This document shows, piece after piece, positions 40,688 through 49,684 of a stretch of 64,000 bases of DNA. Location of the stretch: contig NZ_KK073875.1 of assembly GCF_000585395.1 (NCBI RefSeq), forward strand, positions 4,262,424 to 4,326,423, read 5' to 3'. The first letter of the stretch is position 1, and every line of letters begins with the position of its first letter. A model generated the notes under the pieces. It ran no database searches. It was given only the letters and a program-made list of their open reading frames with translations, and was not told the DNA's origin. The position numbers and the translations under genes are program-made. This stretch comes from Saccharibacillus sacchari DSM 19268 (lineage in GTDB: Bacteria > Bacillota > Bacilli > Paenibacillales > Paenibacillaceae).

Positions 40688-43423
40688 CTATTGCTTCACG
40701 AGCTCGTACACGACGTTGTTATTCAGATACAATACGATTTTATCATCTCCGGCGAGCGATTGCACGCTGATATTCGTTGTTCCCTGGTGAATCCAGGCAT
40801 CCGGAGCCAATTTGAAGGAATTTGCTTCTGATGATCCGGGTGTTATCTTCACGAATACCGTCTGCGTCAAAGCATCGTATTTCCAGAAACTTTTGCTCAC
40901 GGCTTGGAAGATCGTGAACGACGTGCTTCCGTCTGGTTGAACGATTGCCTGTACATGCTGGCCGGACGCAAGCGTCCCCAATCCCGATATAAGCGTTCCG
41001 TTTTGAACGACATTCAAAGGTCCTGCCGCGGACGAATAAGTCCGGGTTGCTCCCGTCGACGTCTGCAGAGTCACGGTACGGGAGGCCGTATCCACGTTTT
41101 GCACCGAACCGATAACGGTATCCGATACCTTTACTTTCGCCACTTCCGATCCGTTGAAGGTGACGTCGACCAAGCTCCCCGGATTCAAGCCCGCATAACC
41201 GATCTGCGTGCCTTGCGTATTCTGAATAAGCTTGTTGTCTGCGTACAGGCTTGTTGCAATGCCGCCTTGTTCGACGTTTAAACGGCTGCTTCCCGGCGTC
41301 ATCGAAGCGACACGGAATTGCTTGGTAGTTTGCACAGCCACGGATTGCAATACGATTCGATCGGTATAAAGGGATGCAACGACTCGATCACCCGTTTTGA
41401 TATTCGAAATGGTCGCGTAATTAACTCCGTACACTTGGACGACAGTCCCCACCGCACCATAAGGAAGTTTAACGGTTGTACCGTCGTCAAGTTTCAATGT
41501 AAGCGACATGGTGGACGCATTAACCTGTTCAACTGTCCCCTCGTATTTATACACAATCTCCATCGCTAACAATCGGCTGTTCACGGCTGTTAAGTTCAGA
41601 CCGCGCCCCTTGATTAACAACGGCTCAATCCCTTTGAGCGTAGGCGTAGACGAGTTATACGTCAGTTTGGTTGCGGCATCGAGCGTAAACGCGTACGGCT
41701 TCCCTGCGGAATCAATGACTGCCAATACTCCTGTCGCAGAATCGTAAGAGCTGATAGTCGCCGCTGTAAGTTGAGTCGCTTCGCGATCCTGCACGACGAT
41801 TTGAGTAACTTCACCGGCACCGTTCAAAGTTAACGCTACGCGATCTCCCTGAGCCTTGTCGGCGATGAGGTCGGCAAGCGAAGCTGTTTTCCCGTCGATC
41901 ATCACCGTCGCTTTATCCGCAACCAATTTGACTTCCAATGCTCCCGTATCGGTTTTGTAGGTCAAAGTCGATCCGTCAGCCGATTTCTGATACAACGACG
42001 CCGTCACTGTGCGCTCCACGCTTTCCGTGACTTCGATCGTCCGAATCACGTTATTTTCGATCGTATACCCGACTTTGCTGCCTGCTTTAAGATCCGCTAC
42101 GTTCAAAATTTCATTTTGATAGCGAATAATCGTTGCGGAATCAAGCTTATACTGTTCCGAGATCCCTGTCGAAGCGTTGAAGGTTACCGTGCCGGAAGCC
42201 GTATCGATCGCGGTAATGGTGCCGGTATCTTTTTTGCTCACGTTGCCCGAAGTCACTTGAACCGTCAGGATTTTGCCTGCACCGGAATAGGTTTCGCGCA
42301 GAAGCGAGATGCGGCTGCCCGCACTAATGCTTTTCGGATCGAGTTTATTGCCGTTTGGATCCAGGAAAACGGTCTCTGCATCATATTCGTATTTCGGATA
42401 ATCGCTCTCGGTTTTCATGAACAACGTATTCGTTCCGGTTACCCGGTCAAACTCGCCCGTGATCGTCTCGACCTGAACTTTGGCGTCGACGATTTCCACG
42501 TAAGCGGCTTGCCCGGCTGTGCCTGCGGCCATGACTTTGGTATACAACTGCACGGACGAGGCGGGCACTTTCGCGTCGGAGTCGGCAGTAAAATAAGCCG
42601 TGCCTGCGCCCAGCGCGTACGTCGCGGTCGTTCCGTTGGCATAAATCGTTAAGGAGTTAGCCGTCAATCCCGTTACGATCCCTGTCGTCATTCCCGCATA
42701 TGTAGGCGTGATATAACTTTCCGCGCGGCTGAAGAATGTCGCCATCTGCGCGCGGGTCACCGACCCGGACGGATTGAACTTATTGTTCTCCACGCCTTGA
42801 GCGATACCGAGCTTGACGGCCGTGCTTACATAACCCACGCTTTCTTTAGCAATATCCCCGTTGTCCGCAAACGCCGTAGCTTCGGTCGAAGCCAACGCTT
42901 CGGACTCTTTGCCGATCGCGCGCACGAGAATTTTGGTTACCCATTCGCGGCTGGCCGCTTGGGTGCCCCAAGCTTTGCCGTCGATGTCTTTTTCTTCCGC
43001 GGACTTGATCAAACCTTTGTCCAAAGCAAGATCCACGTAAGGCTTGAAGTAGTTGCTTACCGTCAGTCCTTCAGGCAGCACGGCTGCTTCAGCTGTTCCC
43101 AGCTCGCCTTCGACTCCGGCAAAACGAATCGCCATCGTAATCGCTTCTTGGCGCGTAATGTTATCGGCTGGCTTGAACTGGCCGTTTTGCCCAAGAACAA
43201 TCCCCTGTGCCGCCAGCTTATAGATATGCTTTTCCGCCCAGTAGCCGGACTTCACGTCGCTAAAGCCCGCTGCGGCCGTTGTCGTCGCCGCGGCAGGCGC
43301 AGGTGCCGTCGTTTCGGCCGCCAATGCGAACGAACCTCCGCTCGCTCCCATCATTACGGCCAAAACGGCCGGAACCACCTTTTTCATTTTGAATGTTCCG
43401 CTATTGTATTTAAACTGCTGCAT
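40688..43423 (-). CDS. S-layer-homology (SLH) domain surface protein
   Basis: This 911-residue secreted protein has a signal peptide after a 13-residue basic lead (VVPAVLAVMMGASGGSFALA), a short Ala/Thr-rich spacer and three SLH domains (about 53-100, 118-178, 183-237). The SLH domains, for example FSDVKSGYWAEKHIYKLAAQ and NKFNPSGSVTRAQMATFFSR, anchor it to pyruvylated wall polymer. The remaining 650 residues look like a tandem series of degenerate beta-rich repeats of about 70-80 residues, each with a G-x-I-x-x-I...T...V start and a later K-x-G-D/S-x-V turn. No catalytic motif was seen. It lies next to a wall amidase on the same strand. Confidence 0.9.
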   Translation of the reverse strand: MQQFKYNSGTFKMKKVVPAVLAVMMGASGGSFALAAETTAPAPAAATTTAAAGFSDVKSGYWAEKHIYKLAAQGIVLGQNGQFKPADNITRQEAITMAIRFAGVEGELGTAEAAVLPEGLTVSNYFKPYVDLALDKGLIKSAEEKDIDGKAWGTQAASREWVTKILVRAIGKESEALASTEATAFADNGDIAKESVGYVSTAVKLGIAQGVENNKFNPSGSVTRAQMATFFSRAESYITPTYAGMTTGIVTGLTANSLTIYANGTTATYALGAGTAYFTADSDAKVPASSVQLYTKVMAAGTAGQAAYVEIVDAKVQVETITGEFDRVTGTNTLFMKTESDYPKYEYDAETVFLDPNGNKLDPKSISAGSRISLLRETYSGAGKILTVQVTSGNVSKKDTGTITAIDTASGTVTFNASTGISEQYKLDSATIIRYQNEILNVADLKAGSKVGYTIENNVIRTIEVTESVERTVTASLYQKSADGSTLTYKTDTGALEVKLVADKATVMIDGKTASLADLIADKAQGDRVALTLNGAGEVTQIVVQDREATQLTAATISSYDSATGVLAVIDSAGKPYAFTLDAATKLTYNSSTPTLKGIEPLLIKGRGLNLTAVNSRLLAMEIVYKYEGTVEQVNASTMSLTLKLDDGTTVKLPYGAVGTVVQVYGVNYATISNIKTGDRVVASLYTDRIVLQSVAVQTTKQFRVASMTPGSSRLNVEQGGIATSLYADNKLIQNTQGTQIGYAGLNPGSLVDVTFNGSEVAKVKVSDTVIGSVQNVDTASRTVTLQTSTGATRTYSSAAGPLNVVQNGTLISGLGTLASGQHVQAIVQPDGSTSFTIFQAVSKSFWKYDALTQTVFVKITPGSSEANSFKLAPDAWIHQGTTNISVQSLAGDDKIVLYLNNNVVYELVKQ

Positions 43424-43472
43424 GTTCTTTTATCCCCTTTCCTTTCTTCCAAGCGATTAAGCTCTAAACAAA

Positions 43473-43514
43473 ACATTCGCCGCCGGCGCTCTTATTCCTG
43501 CCGGCGGCGAATGT
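43473..43514 (-). terminator. Strong hairpin downstream of the amidase gene
   Basis: ACATTCGCCGCCGGC and GCCGGCGGCGAATGT form a perfect 15-bp stem between the amidase and SLH genes. The lack of a U-run allows partial read-through. Confidence 0.65.
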
Positions 43515-43556
43515 ATGAAATAATCGTAACTTTTCGACTTCTAAGCGTCGACCCGC

Positions 43557-44966
43557 CTACAATCCCAAGTACTCGAGCAATCCTTTGGAGATCGCTTCGG
43601 CTACTTTTTGTTGGAAAGCTTCGTTTTTCAACTGCGCCGCGTCTCCCGCATGGCTTACGAAGCCGATTTCCAGCAGCGCTGCCGGCATGTCGGTTTCGCG
43701 AATGACATGGAAATTGCCGTATTGGACCTTGCGATCCTTGAAGCCCGTAGCTTGAAGAATATACTTATGCAGGGTCGTTGCCAGGGATTTGCTGCTTTCT
43801 CGTTGATAATACGTTTCCGTTCCCGTGGCGGCCGACGAACCGCTATTGTTGTGAATAGAGATGAACACGTCCGCGTTGACGTTCTTCGCTACGCGCACCC
43901 GCTCCTTCAACTCCAGGAACGTATCGTCGCTGCGAGTCATGACGATATCGACGTTGGCGTTCTTTTTCAAAATGGCTTCGACCTTAAGCGCGATGCCCAG
44001 ATTGATGTCTTTTTCCCGAATGCCGTTGCCGACCGCTCCGGGATCATGGTTGCCGTGTCCCGCATCGATCACGATGACCTTTTTGCCGTTGCCGCCCACA
44101 TTGGTGTTCGGCGCCGTCACTTTGTCCAGCGCCACGAATACGGATGTTCCCTCTTTGGAGAGTTTGTACGTATTGGCGCTTTTCAGGTCGATCACGACTT
44201 GAACGGTATTCGGGTTGGCCTTGGGAATGAAGTAGCGAATCTGCGAAACGTTGTCGGCATTGTCCGCCGAGATCGTCCCTACGTCGCCTACGCTCATTCC
44301 GCTTCCGATCGCAGGACCGAAGCCCGTATTCGACAACTCCAGCAAAATGCGGTTCGGACCGGCGAGCACGGAGTCCTTCACCGTTACGCTCTTATCCGTG
44401 GTGATCATCAGGCGATTGTCGCTGAAGCTGATCGCCTGAAGCACGGCCATATTGCCGACCGGCGTCGTTACCGGAGTCAGCGTTCCGCTATCGGACGCGC
44501 CCGGTGTCGTGGCTCCGACGGATCCTCCCGCCGGATTGCCGGAAGTGAACAGGGAGACCTTTTGCGCCGCGTTGTCCCATTTGACTTGAAGTCCCATTTG
44601 CGCGCTTACGAAGCGCAGCGGCACGTAAGTCGTTTGCTTTTGCGCCATGGCCGGCTGGATCAGGGAAACGAGCGCCCCGTTTACCGAAGCCATGCCCTGG
44701 TTAATGGTGAGTACGACGGTATCTGCACCGCTGCCGATGGTGACCTGCTGAGCTGACTGGTTCCATTCGACCTTATAACCCAGTTCTTCGGAAACGACCC
44801 GGATCGGAACCATCGTGGTCTGATTGACCGTGAGCACATCCGCGTTGGCAAGCTCCCGGTTATCCAGCACGATTTTGGTTCCGGACGAAGCCGCTTGTCC
44901 CGTATGCGGGAGCAAGAACATCAGCATCAGGACTGCCATGACTGTTGTTAACACGTACTTTTTCAT
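43557..44966 (-). CDS. N-acetylmuramoyl-L-alanine amidase with stalk and AMIN domains
   Basis: This 469-residue secreted enzyme cleaves the MurNAc-L-Ala bond of peptidoglycan. After a signal peptide (YVLTTVMAVLMLMFLLPHTGQA) come a copper-amine-oxidase-N-type stalk domain (VPIRVVSEELGYKVEWNQ, VPLRFVSAQMGLQVKWD), an AMIN domain (about 165-280) and Amidase_3. Zinc ligands and catalytic residues are visible: IDAGHGNHDPGAVG, SIHNNSG and LLEIGFVSH. The domain order matches the Paenibacillus/Clostridium CwlM/AmiC-like enzymes. GAGGTGG precedes the ATG. Confidence 0.94.
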   Translation of the reverse strand: MKKYVLTTVMAVLMLMFLLPHTGQAASSGTKIVLDNRELANADVLTVNQTTMVPIRVVSEELGYKVEWNQSAQQVTIGSGADTVVLTINQGMASVNGALVSLIQPAMAQKQTTYVPLRFVSAQMGLQVKWDNAAQKVSLFTSGNPAGGSVGATTPGASDSGTLTPVTTPVGNMAVLQAISFSDNRLMITTDKSVTVKDSVLAGPNRILLELSNTGFGPAIGSGMSVGDVGTISADNADNVSQIRYFIPKANPNTVQVVIDLKSANTYKLSKEGTSVFVALDKVTAPNTNVGGNGKKVIVIDAGHGNHDPGAVGNGIREKDINLGIALKVEAILKKNANVDIVMTRSDDTFLELKERVRVAKNVNADVFISIHNNSGSSAATGTETYYQRESSKSLATTLHKYILQATGFKDRKVQYGNFHVIRETDMPAALLEIGFVSHAGDAAQLKNEAFQQKVAEAISKGLLEYLGL

Positions 44967-45287
44967 TCATCCACCTCTAAATTCTTCGCTTTTTTTCGTC
45001 GGACTTAGGTCCTACTCGGGCTTGCTCCCAAACGCCTTTCGAACTACTCCGAACTATTGACATCCCAACAGTTGCTTACGTTAGCTTAGACGCGGACTTT
45101 TTTCGAAAGTTGCGGCATTTATTGCATTTTTGTCATCAATCCCGCCATAGCCGGGACTGTCGACGCTTCCCGCTCCATAACAAGCGGATTCTTGACAGCT
45201 AACAAATTCCCATACTTCTTATCGGCATTTTCGGTATGTAAAACGTAGAGTTTGAACAAAAAAACCTGACAGCTTTTTTATCTGGTC
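44967..45287. other. Intergenic region without a supported gene
   Basis: About 320 bp between the amidase and the small hypothetical gene. I see only A/T-rich stretches and a short near-palindrome, AAAAAACCTGACAGCTTTTTT, near its right end, which might be a weak terminator. The amidase promoter should lie here but was not identified. Confidence 0.5.
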
Positions 45288-45677
45288 TTATCCGCGCAGA
45301 ACTTCCTGCTCGATCTCCGATTTTTCTTCAAGGACTTGCGTCGGGATGAAATCGGCAAAGCGCTCATAAAGTTCTCGAAAAACCTCGCCCAGATTCTCCG
45401 CATACTCAATATCAAAATACCCTCTCATTGCGCGCGCATCCAGCATGAACTGCCATTTGGTAGCCGGAACCGTCAACCGGTCCCGAAGCTTGCCTACCCG
45501 TAAAAATTCCAGCTGCATCAGCGCTTCAGGAGGCTTTTTGTCATTCTTTGCGTAAGGCCTGACCAAGACAACATACCGCTGCTTGTTGTACTCGAAAAGA
45601 AAAGAGTCGACCGAACGCTTTTTTTTCTTCATGTCTTTTTTCAACTTTTCCAAATTACCGAATAACGACGAATCCAT
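45288..45677 (-). CDS. Conserved-looking small cytosolic protein of unknown function
   Basis: This 129-residue protein is not recognised. It is lysine-rich near the start (LEKLKKDMKKKKRSVDSFLF), then has FEYNKQRYVVLVRPY and a helical C-terminus (GYFDIEYAENLGEVFRELYERFADFIP). There is no signal peptide, membrane helix or metal motif. The start was set at the ATG with GAGGAGG upstream; a longer frame starts inside a region without a site. It is a single gene. Confidence 0.75.
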   Translation of the reverse strand: MDSSLFGNLEKLKKDMKKKKRSVDSFLFEYNKQRYVVLVRPYAKNDKKPPEALMQLEFLRVGKLRDRLTVPATKWQFMLDARAMRGYFDIEYAENLGEVFRELYERFADFIPTQVLEEKSEIEQEVLRG

Positions 45678-45776
45678 CACTTCCTCCTCAATCCAATCCC
45701 TGTCGGAAACCCTCACTTATTATAAAACGAAGTGCCGGATTGTTCCAACCCTCTATTATCCGAGTCAACCCAAAGC

Positions 45777-45812
45777 AAAAAGCACCGCTCCCCGTTATAG
45801 GAAAGCGGCGCT
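45777..45812 (-). terminator. Terminator of leuCD
   Basis: AAGC(A)CCGCTCC...GGAAAGCGG(C)GCTT hairpin, followed on the minus strand by TTTTTGC, 30 nt after leuD. Confidence 0.75.
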
Positions 45813-45841
45813 TGGGAAATTCGGCTTAAAGCCATGCGAAC

Positions 45842-46444
45842 TTAAACGTATGCCCGTTCTGCGCGCTTCGCTTCGTATGCCGAGATCTCATCCTCATGCT
45901 TGAGCGTCAGGCCGATATCGTCGAGTCCTTGCAGCAGGAACTGGCGGCGGTGCTCATCCAGATCGAATTCGATTCTCAGTCCGTGGTCATCCGTCAGCAC
46001 TTTGTTCTCCAGATCCACATTCAGGCGATAGCCTTCATGCTCGGCTGTACGCGCGAACAGATCCTGGACCTGTTCTTCGGACAGCACGATCGGCAGAATG
46101 CCGTTTTTGAAGCAGTTGTTGTAGAAAATGTCGGCGAACGACGGTGCGATGACGCTTCGGAAGCCGTAGTCCATGATCGCCCAAGGCGCGTGTTCGCGGG
46201 ACGAACCGCAGCCGAAGTTGGCGCGGGAAATCAGTACTTCCGCTCCCGCGTAACGCGGTTTGTTCATCTCGAACGAAGGATTCACCTCGCCCGCTTCGTC
46301 GAAGCGCCATTCGAAGAACAGGAACTGGCCGAAGCCTGTCCGTTCGATCCGTTTCAGAAACTGCTTGGGAATGATGGCGTCCGTATCCACATTGACCCGA
46401 TCCACCGGGGCAACAAGTCCGTTTAATTGTTTGAATGCTTCCAT
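45842..46444 (-). CDS. leuD: 3-isopropylmalate dehydratase small subunit
   Basis: This 200-residue swivel-domain subunit of isopropylmalate isomerase (leucine synthesis) pairs with LeuC. Family motifs are [21 protein letters not shown], the substrate loop [20 protein letters not shown] and [20 protein letters not shown]. It follows leuC by 34 nt with AAGGGA upstream of the ATG. Confidence 0.96.
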   Translation of the reverse strand: MEAFKQLNGLVAPVDRVNVDTDAIIPKQFLKRIERTGFGQFLFFEWRFDEAGEVNPSFEMNKPRYAGAEVLISRANFGCGSSREHAPWAIMDYGFRSVIAPSFADIFYNNCFKNGILPIVLSEEQVQDLFARTAEHEGYRLNVDLENKVLTDDHGLRIEFDLDEHRRQFLLQGLDDIGLTLKHEDEISAYEAKRAERAYV

Positions 46445-46478
46445 ATATAGTCCCTTCTTTCCGGAGATTGGTCAGTGA

Positions 46479-47900
46479 TCAGCTCACGACTTCAGTCTTG
46501 AACTGCCAGTCGCGTACGTCTGTGAAGCGGCCTTCGATCGCGGCAGCCGCGGCCATTGCCGGGGATACCAAGTGCGTCCGTCCTCCGCGGCCTTGGCGGC
46601 CTTCGAAGTTACGGTTGGATGTCGATGCGCAGCGTTGCCCCGGTTGAAGCACGTCAGGGTTCATCGCCAGACACATGCTGCATCCCGCTTCGCGCCATTC
46701 GAAACCGGCTTCCCGGAACACGACGTCGAGGCCTTCTTCTTCAGCCTGCAGCTTGACCCGTCCCGAACCCGGAACGACGATCGCGGTCACCTTCTCCGCC
46801 ACTTTGTAGCCCTTGGCGATTTCGGCCGCGGCGCGCAGATCCTCGATCCGCCCGTTTGTGCAGGAACCGATAAACACGTAGTCGATCGGAATATCCGACA
46901 TCCGCGTACCTGGCACGAGATCCATGTATTCCAGCGCTTTTTCGGCGGCACGGCGTTCATTTTCCGTCTTGAAGTCTGCCGGATTCGGCACGACCGAATC
47001 GATGTCCGCGCCCATGCCCGGGCTTGTTCCCCAAGTCACCTGCGGAATCAGCGAGTCGACGTCGAATTCGACGACGCGATCATACTCCGCGCCTTCGTCC
47101 GTCACGAGTTTTTTCCAATCGGATACCGCCTGCTCGAACGCTTCGCCCTGCGGCGCGTATTGACGTCCGCGGATATGCTCGAACGTCGTCTCGTCCGGCG
47201 CGATCAGTCCCGCTCTCGCTCCGCCTTCGATCGACATGTTGCAGACCGTCATGCGCTCTTCCATCGTCAAGCTGCGGATCGATTCGCCGGTATATTCCAG
47301 CACGTAGCCCGTCGCGAAGTCCGTACCGTACTTGGCGATAACGCCCAAGATCATGTCTTTCGCCGTTACGCCCGGTTTACGATTGCCGATGAAACGAACT
47401 TCCATCGTCTTCGACTTTCCTTGTTGCAAACACTGAGTCGCCAGAACGTGCTCCACTTCGCTCGTGCCGATTCCGAACGACAAAGCGCCGAACGCGCCGT
47501 GCGTGGACGTATGGCTATCGCCGCAAACGATCGTTTTGCCCGGATGCGTCAGGCCCAGCTCCGGTCCCATAACGTGAACGACGCCCTGGTCGATCGTGTC
47601 GAGGTCAAACAGCTTGACGCCGAAGTCTTTGCAGTTTTGGCTGAGCGTATCGATCTGCTGCTTGGAAATCGGGTCTTTGATATTAAAACGATCCGTAGTC
47701 GGTACGTTATGGTCCATTGTGGCAAAAGTACGATCCGGACGACGAACCTGGCGATTGCTCAGGCGCAGACCTTCAAATGCCTGCGGCGACGTCACTTCGT
47801 GAACCAAATGAAGGTCAATATAAATGATAGCCGGCTTGCCTTCTTCTTGATGAATCACGTGATTGTCCCAAATTTTCTCGTACATCGTTTTTTTACTCAT
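46479..47900 (-). CDS. leuC: 3-isopropylmalate dehydratase large subunit
   Basis: This 473-residue subunit carries the 4Fe-4S cluster. The first ligand is in [14 protein letters not shown] and the other two are in [39 protein letters not shown] is the aconitase-family signature. The start was set at the ATG preceded by GGTGA, giving the usual length; the longer frame has no site. leuA and leuB are not in the window. A LysR gene and a candidate LysR operator lie upstream. Confidence 0.96.
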   Translation of the reverse strand: MSKKTMYEKIWDNHVIHQEEGKPAIIYIDLHLVHEVTSPQAFEGLRLSNRQVRRPDRTFATMDHNVPTTDRFNIKDPISKQQIDTLSQNCKDFGVKLFDLDTIDQGVVHVMGPELGLTHPGKTIVCGDSHTSTHGAFGALSFGIGTSEVEHVLATQCLQQGKSKTMEVRFIGNRKPGVTAKDMILGVIAKYGTDFATGYVLEYTGESIRSLTMEERMTVCNMSIEGGARAGLIAPDETTFEHIRGRQYAPQGEAFEQAVSDWKKLVTDEGAEYDRVVEFDVDSLIPQVTWGTSPGMGADIDSVVPNPADFKTENERRAAEKALEYMDLVPGTRMSDIPIDYVFIGSCTNGRIEDLRAAAEIAKGYKVAEKVTAIVVPGSGRVKLQAEEEGLDVVFREAGFEWREAGCSMCLAMNPDVLQPGQRCASTSNRNFEGRQGRGGRTHLVSPAMAAAAAIEGRFTDVRDWQFKTEVVS

Positions 47901-47969
47901 TGATCTCACCCCGCTGCTGGATTCGAACCGACTGCTCATTTTTCCGTGCCGGTTTTGTTATTGGGTTAA

Positions 47970-47999
47970 ATATAACATGGCGGTGTCTCATTGTTCCAA
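47970..47999 (-). promoter_or_regulatory. Promoter of leuCD
   Basis: TTGGAA, 18 nt, TTATAT on the minus strand, about 70 bp before leuC and just downstream of a candidate LysR operator. Confidence 0.55.
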
Positions 48000-48020
48000 G
48001 ATATAATAACTATAATCCTA

Positions 48021-48035
48021 ATAGGTTATACCTAT
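48021..48035. promoter_or_regulatory. Candidate LysR-type operator
   Basis: ATAGGTTATACCTAT is a perfect 6-3-6 inverted repeat fitting the T-N11-A LysR box. It sits 22 bp upstream of the leuCD -35 and between leuC and the divergent LysR gene. Confidence 0.5.
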
Positions 48036-48120
48036 AGACGAATGGTTGATTTGCTCTTTACAATAGGAAAAGCGAGGACGACTTAGTGCCGTTAAACATG
48101 TTGAAAAGGTGGCGTAGGTG

Positions 48121-48297
48121 GGGGAAGCGAGAAGACTGCGATAAAAATTGCCAGCATACGCTTCCGAAGTGCATTTCTTCGAAATGCTTCACAATTCGCT
48201 GTCTCACTCGAAAAACTGGATTGGAATTTTATAATGTAGGTTTTTCAAGTTCAAAGGCGTCTTGACCTGAATTTTTCTCTCTGTCTTCTCGCTTCCA
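48121..48297 (+). repeat. Dispersed palindromic repeat, copy B (long-left variant)
   Basis: GGGGAAGCGAGAAGACTGCG, then TTGCCAGCATACGCTTCCG and GTGCATTTCTTCGAAATGC, GCTGTCTCACTCG, and on the right GTTCAAAGGCGTCTTGACC...TCTTCTCGCTTCC. Outer arms (GGAAGCGAGAAGA with TCTTCTCGCTTCC) are perfectly complementary. It lies between the leuCD promoter and the LysR gene. Confidence 0.85.
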
Positions 48298-48361
48298 GCT
48301 ACGTTTTACTTTTCTGCATATTTAAGTGTATTAAAGCCGTCAGAAGAATCTAAGGAGCACG

Positions 48362-49285
48362 ATGAATATGGAATTAAGACAACTTCAATATGCGTTGATG
48401 ATTGCGGCCGAACGTAATTTTTCACGCGCGGCGGAGAAGCTTCATATTGCGCAGCCTTCGCTGAGTCAACAACTGTCCAAGTTGGAAAAAGAACTGGGTG
48501 TGTTACTTTTTCAGCGCAATACGAGTACGGTCGAATTGACGCACGCGGGACGGGAGTTTATGAAGCGCGCTCAGCGGATCATCGACGAAATGGAAATTTT
48601 GCGCGTGGAGATGGAGGATATTTCGCAGCTGCGCAAAGGAAGGATTACGGTCGGCAGCATGCCGATCACCGGTTCTCACTTGCTGCCGCATGTGCTTCCG
48701 GCTTTCCGCGCGGGCTATCCCGGCATTGACGTCACCCTAATGGAGGATACGTCGCATAATCTCGAACGGTTGACGGCGAATGGGAAGACCGATATTAGCT
48801 TGCTTTCTCTTCCGCTGACCGAACCGACGCTGGATTACGAGCCGATTGCCGACGAGCCGATCGACCTTGCGGTTCCTCCGGGACATCGCCTGGCTTTGCG
48901 CTCCGGGTCCTATCCGTTGGCGGGTGTGGATATGAAGGAATTGGAGCATGAACCGTTTATTATTTTGAAGCAAGGGCAAGGTTTCCGGAAAACGGTGTTG
49001 GATCTGTGTCGGCAAGCAGGCTATGAACCGCAAGTTGTATTTGAAAGCAGTAATATGGAGACGCTCCAATCGCTGGTCGCGGCCGGGATGGGCGTCACGC
49101 TCGTGCCCCGTTTTGTTGCAAGATCCAAACGAAGCGAACTGGTGCCGGTCTATCTTCCGCTAGCCGATCCCGTGCCTTATCGCACGCTGGTGATCGCTTA
49201 CCGTAAAGGACGTTCGCTATCCAAAGCAGCCGAAGCCTTTATCGGAACGCTGCGCAGCACGATGACCGGATTGTCGCGTTCTTGA
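48362..49285 (+). CDS. LysR-family transcriptional regulator
   Basis: This 307-residue regulator has an N-terminal winged HTH (MELRQLQYALMIAAERNFSR, AAEKLHIAQPSLSQQLSKLE) and a periplasmic-binding-like effector domain (ITVGSMPITGSHLLPHVLPAF, AAGMGVTLVPRF). The likely target is the divergent leuCD promoter, by position and because a palindromic LysR-type site lies there. The start is either the ATG given (AAGGAG 4 nt away) or the next ATG at 48368, which matches the usual MELRQL beginning. The effector is unknown; a leucine-pathway intermediate is a guess. Confidence 0.9.
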   Translation: MNMELRQLQYALMIAAERNFSRAAEKLHIAQPSLSQQLSKLEKELGVLLFQRNTSTVELTHAGREFMKRAQRIIDEMEILRVEMEDISQLRKGRITVGSMPITGSHLLPHVLPAFRAGYPGIDVTLMEDTSHNLERLTANGKTDISLLSLPLTEPTLDYEPIADEPIDLAVPPGHRLALRSGSYPLAGVDMKELEHEPFIILKQGQGFRKTVLDLCRQAGYEPQVVFESSNMETLQSLVAAGMGVTLVPRFVARSKRSELVPVYLPLADPVPYRTLVIAYRKGRSLSKAAEAFIGTLRSTMTGLSRS

Positions 49286-49307
49286 TTTCCCGCATAAAAT
49301 TCCGGCT

Positions 49308-49336
49308 TTTACAAACGGCTCTCTCCGTGCTATTCT
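49308..49336 (+). promoter_or_regulatory. Promoter of the proBAC T-box leader
   Basis: TTTACA, 17 nt, TATTCT, directly upstream of the leader RNA. Confidence 0.6.
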
Positions 49337-49342
49337 AGGAAA

Positions 49343-49655
49343 AACCAAAGGTTACATTGCAATGACGGGACCAGTAAGAAAGCGTCCGCCTTCCAGAGAG
49401 TAGATTCCGGTGTGGTTTAGGCACGTCGGCATTTCGATGCCCGCGCATAAATCACCGGCTGCGAGAATTTACGGTCAGGCCCTTTCCCAAACCTATCCCC
49501 GAGCGATCCGAATGCTAAATTTGGACGGTTCCCCTCCGTTAGCGGGGTTTGAGTAGGGCGACCCGGGTCGTCAATCAAGGTGGTACCGCGGAAGCGCTTA
49601 TTCGGCTTTCGTCCTTCGCATAGCTGATGCTGTGCCGTGGACGAAAGCCTTTTTA
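49343..49655 (+). promoter_or_regulatory. T-box riboswitch leader of proBAC
   Basis: The T-box sequence AAGGTGGTACCGCGG is at 49577-49591, and the terminator stem GGCTTTCGTCC/GGACGAAAGCC plus TTTTT is at 49604-49655. Stem I landmarks are AGTA (49372-49375) and TTCCAGAGAG. Uncharged tRNA pairing with TGGTACC-flanking bases would stabilise the antiterminator and allow transcription of proBAC. By operon context the cognate tRNA should be tRNA-Pro, yet the place where the specifier codon normally sits reads GAA-TTT-AC, not CCN, so the specifier is unresolved. Confidence 0.92.
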
Positions 49656-49684
49656 TTTTGCGCAGACAGAAAGAAGGAGATTTC

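Noticed and set aside
45258..45279. AAAAAACCTGACAGCTTTTTT as a terminator of the small hypothetical gene
   Set aside because: The stem is only CTG/CAG with A-T flanks and almost no loop, too weak to call.
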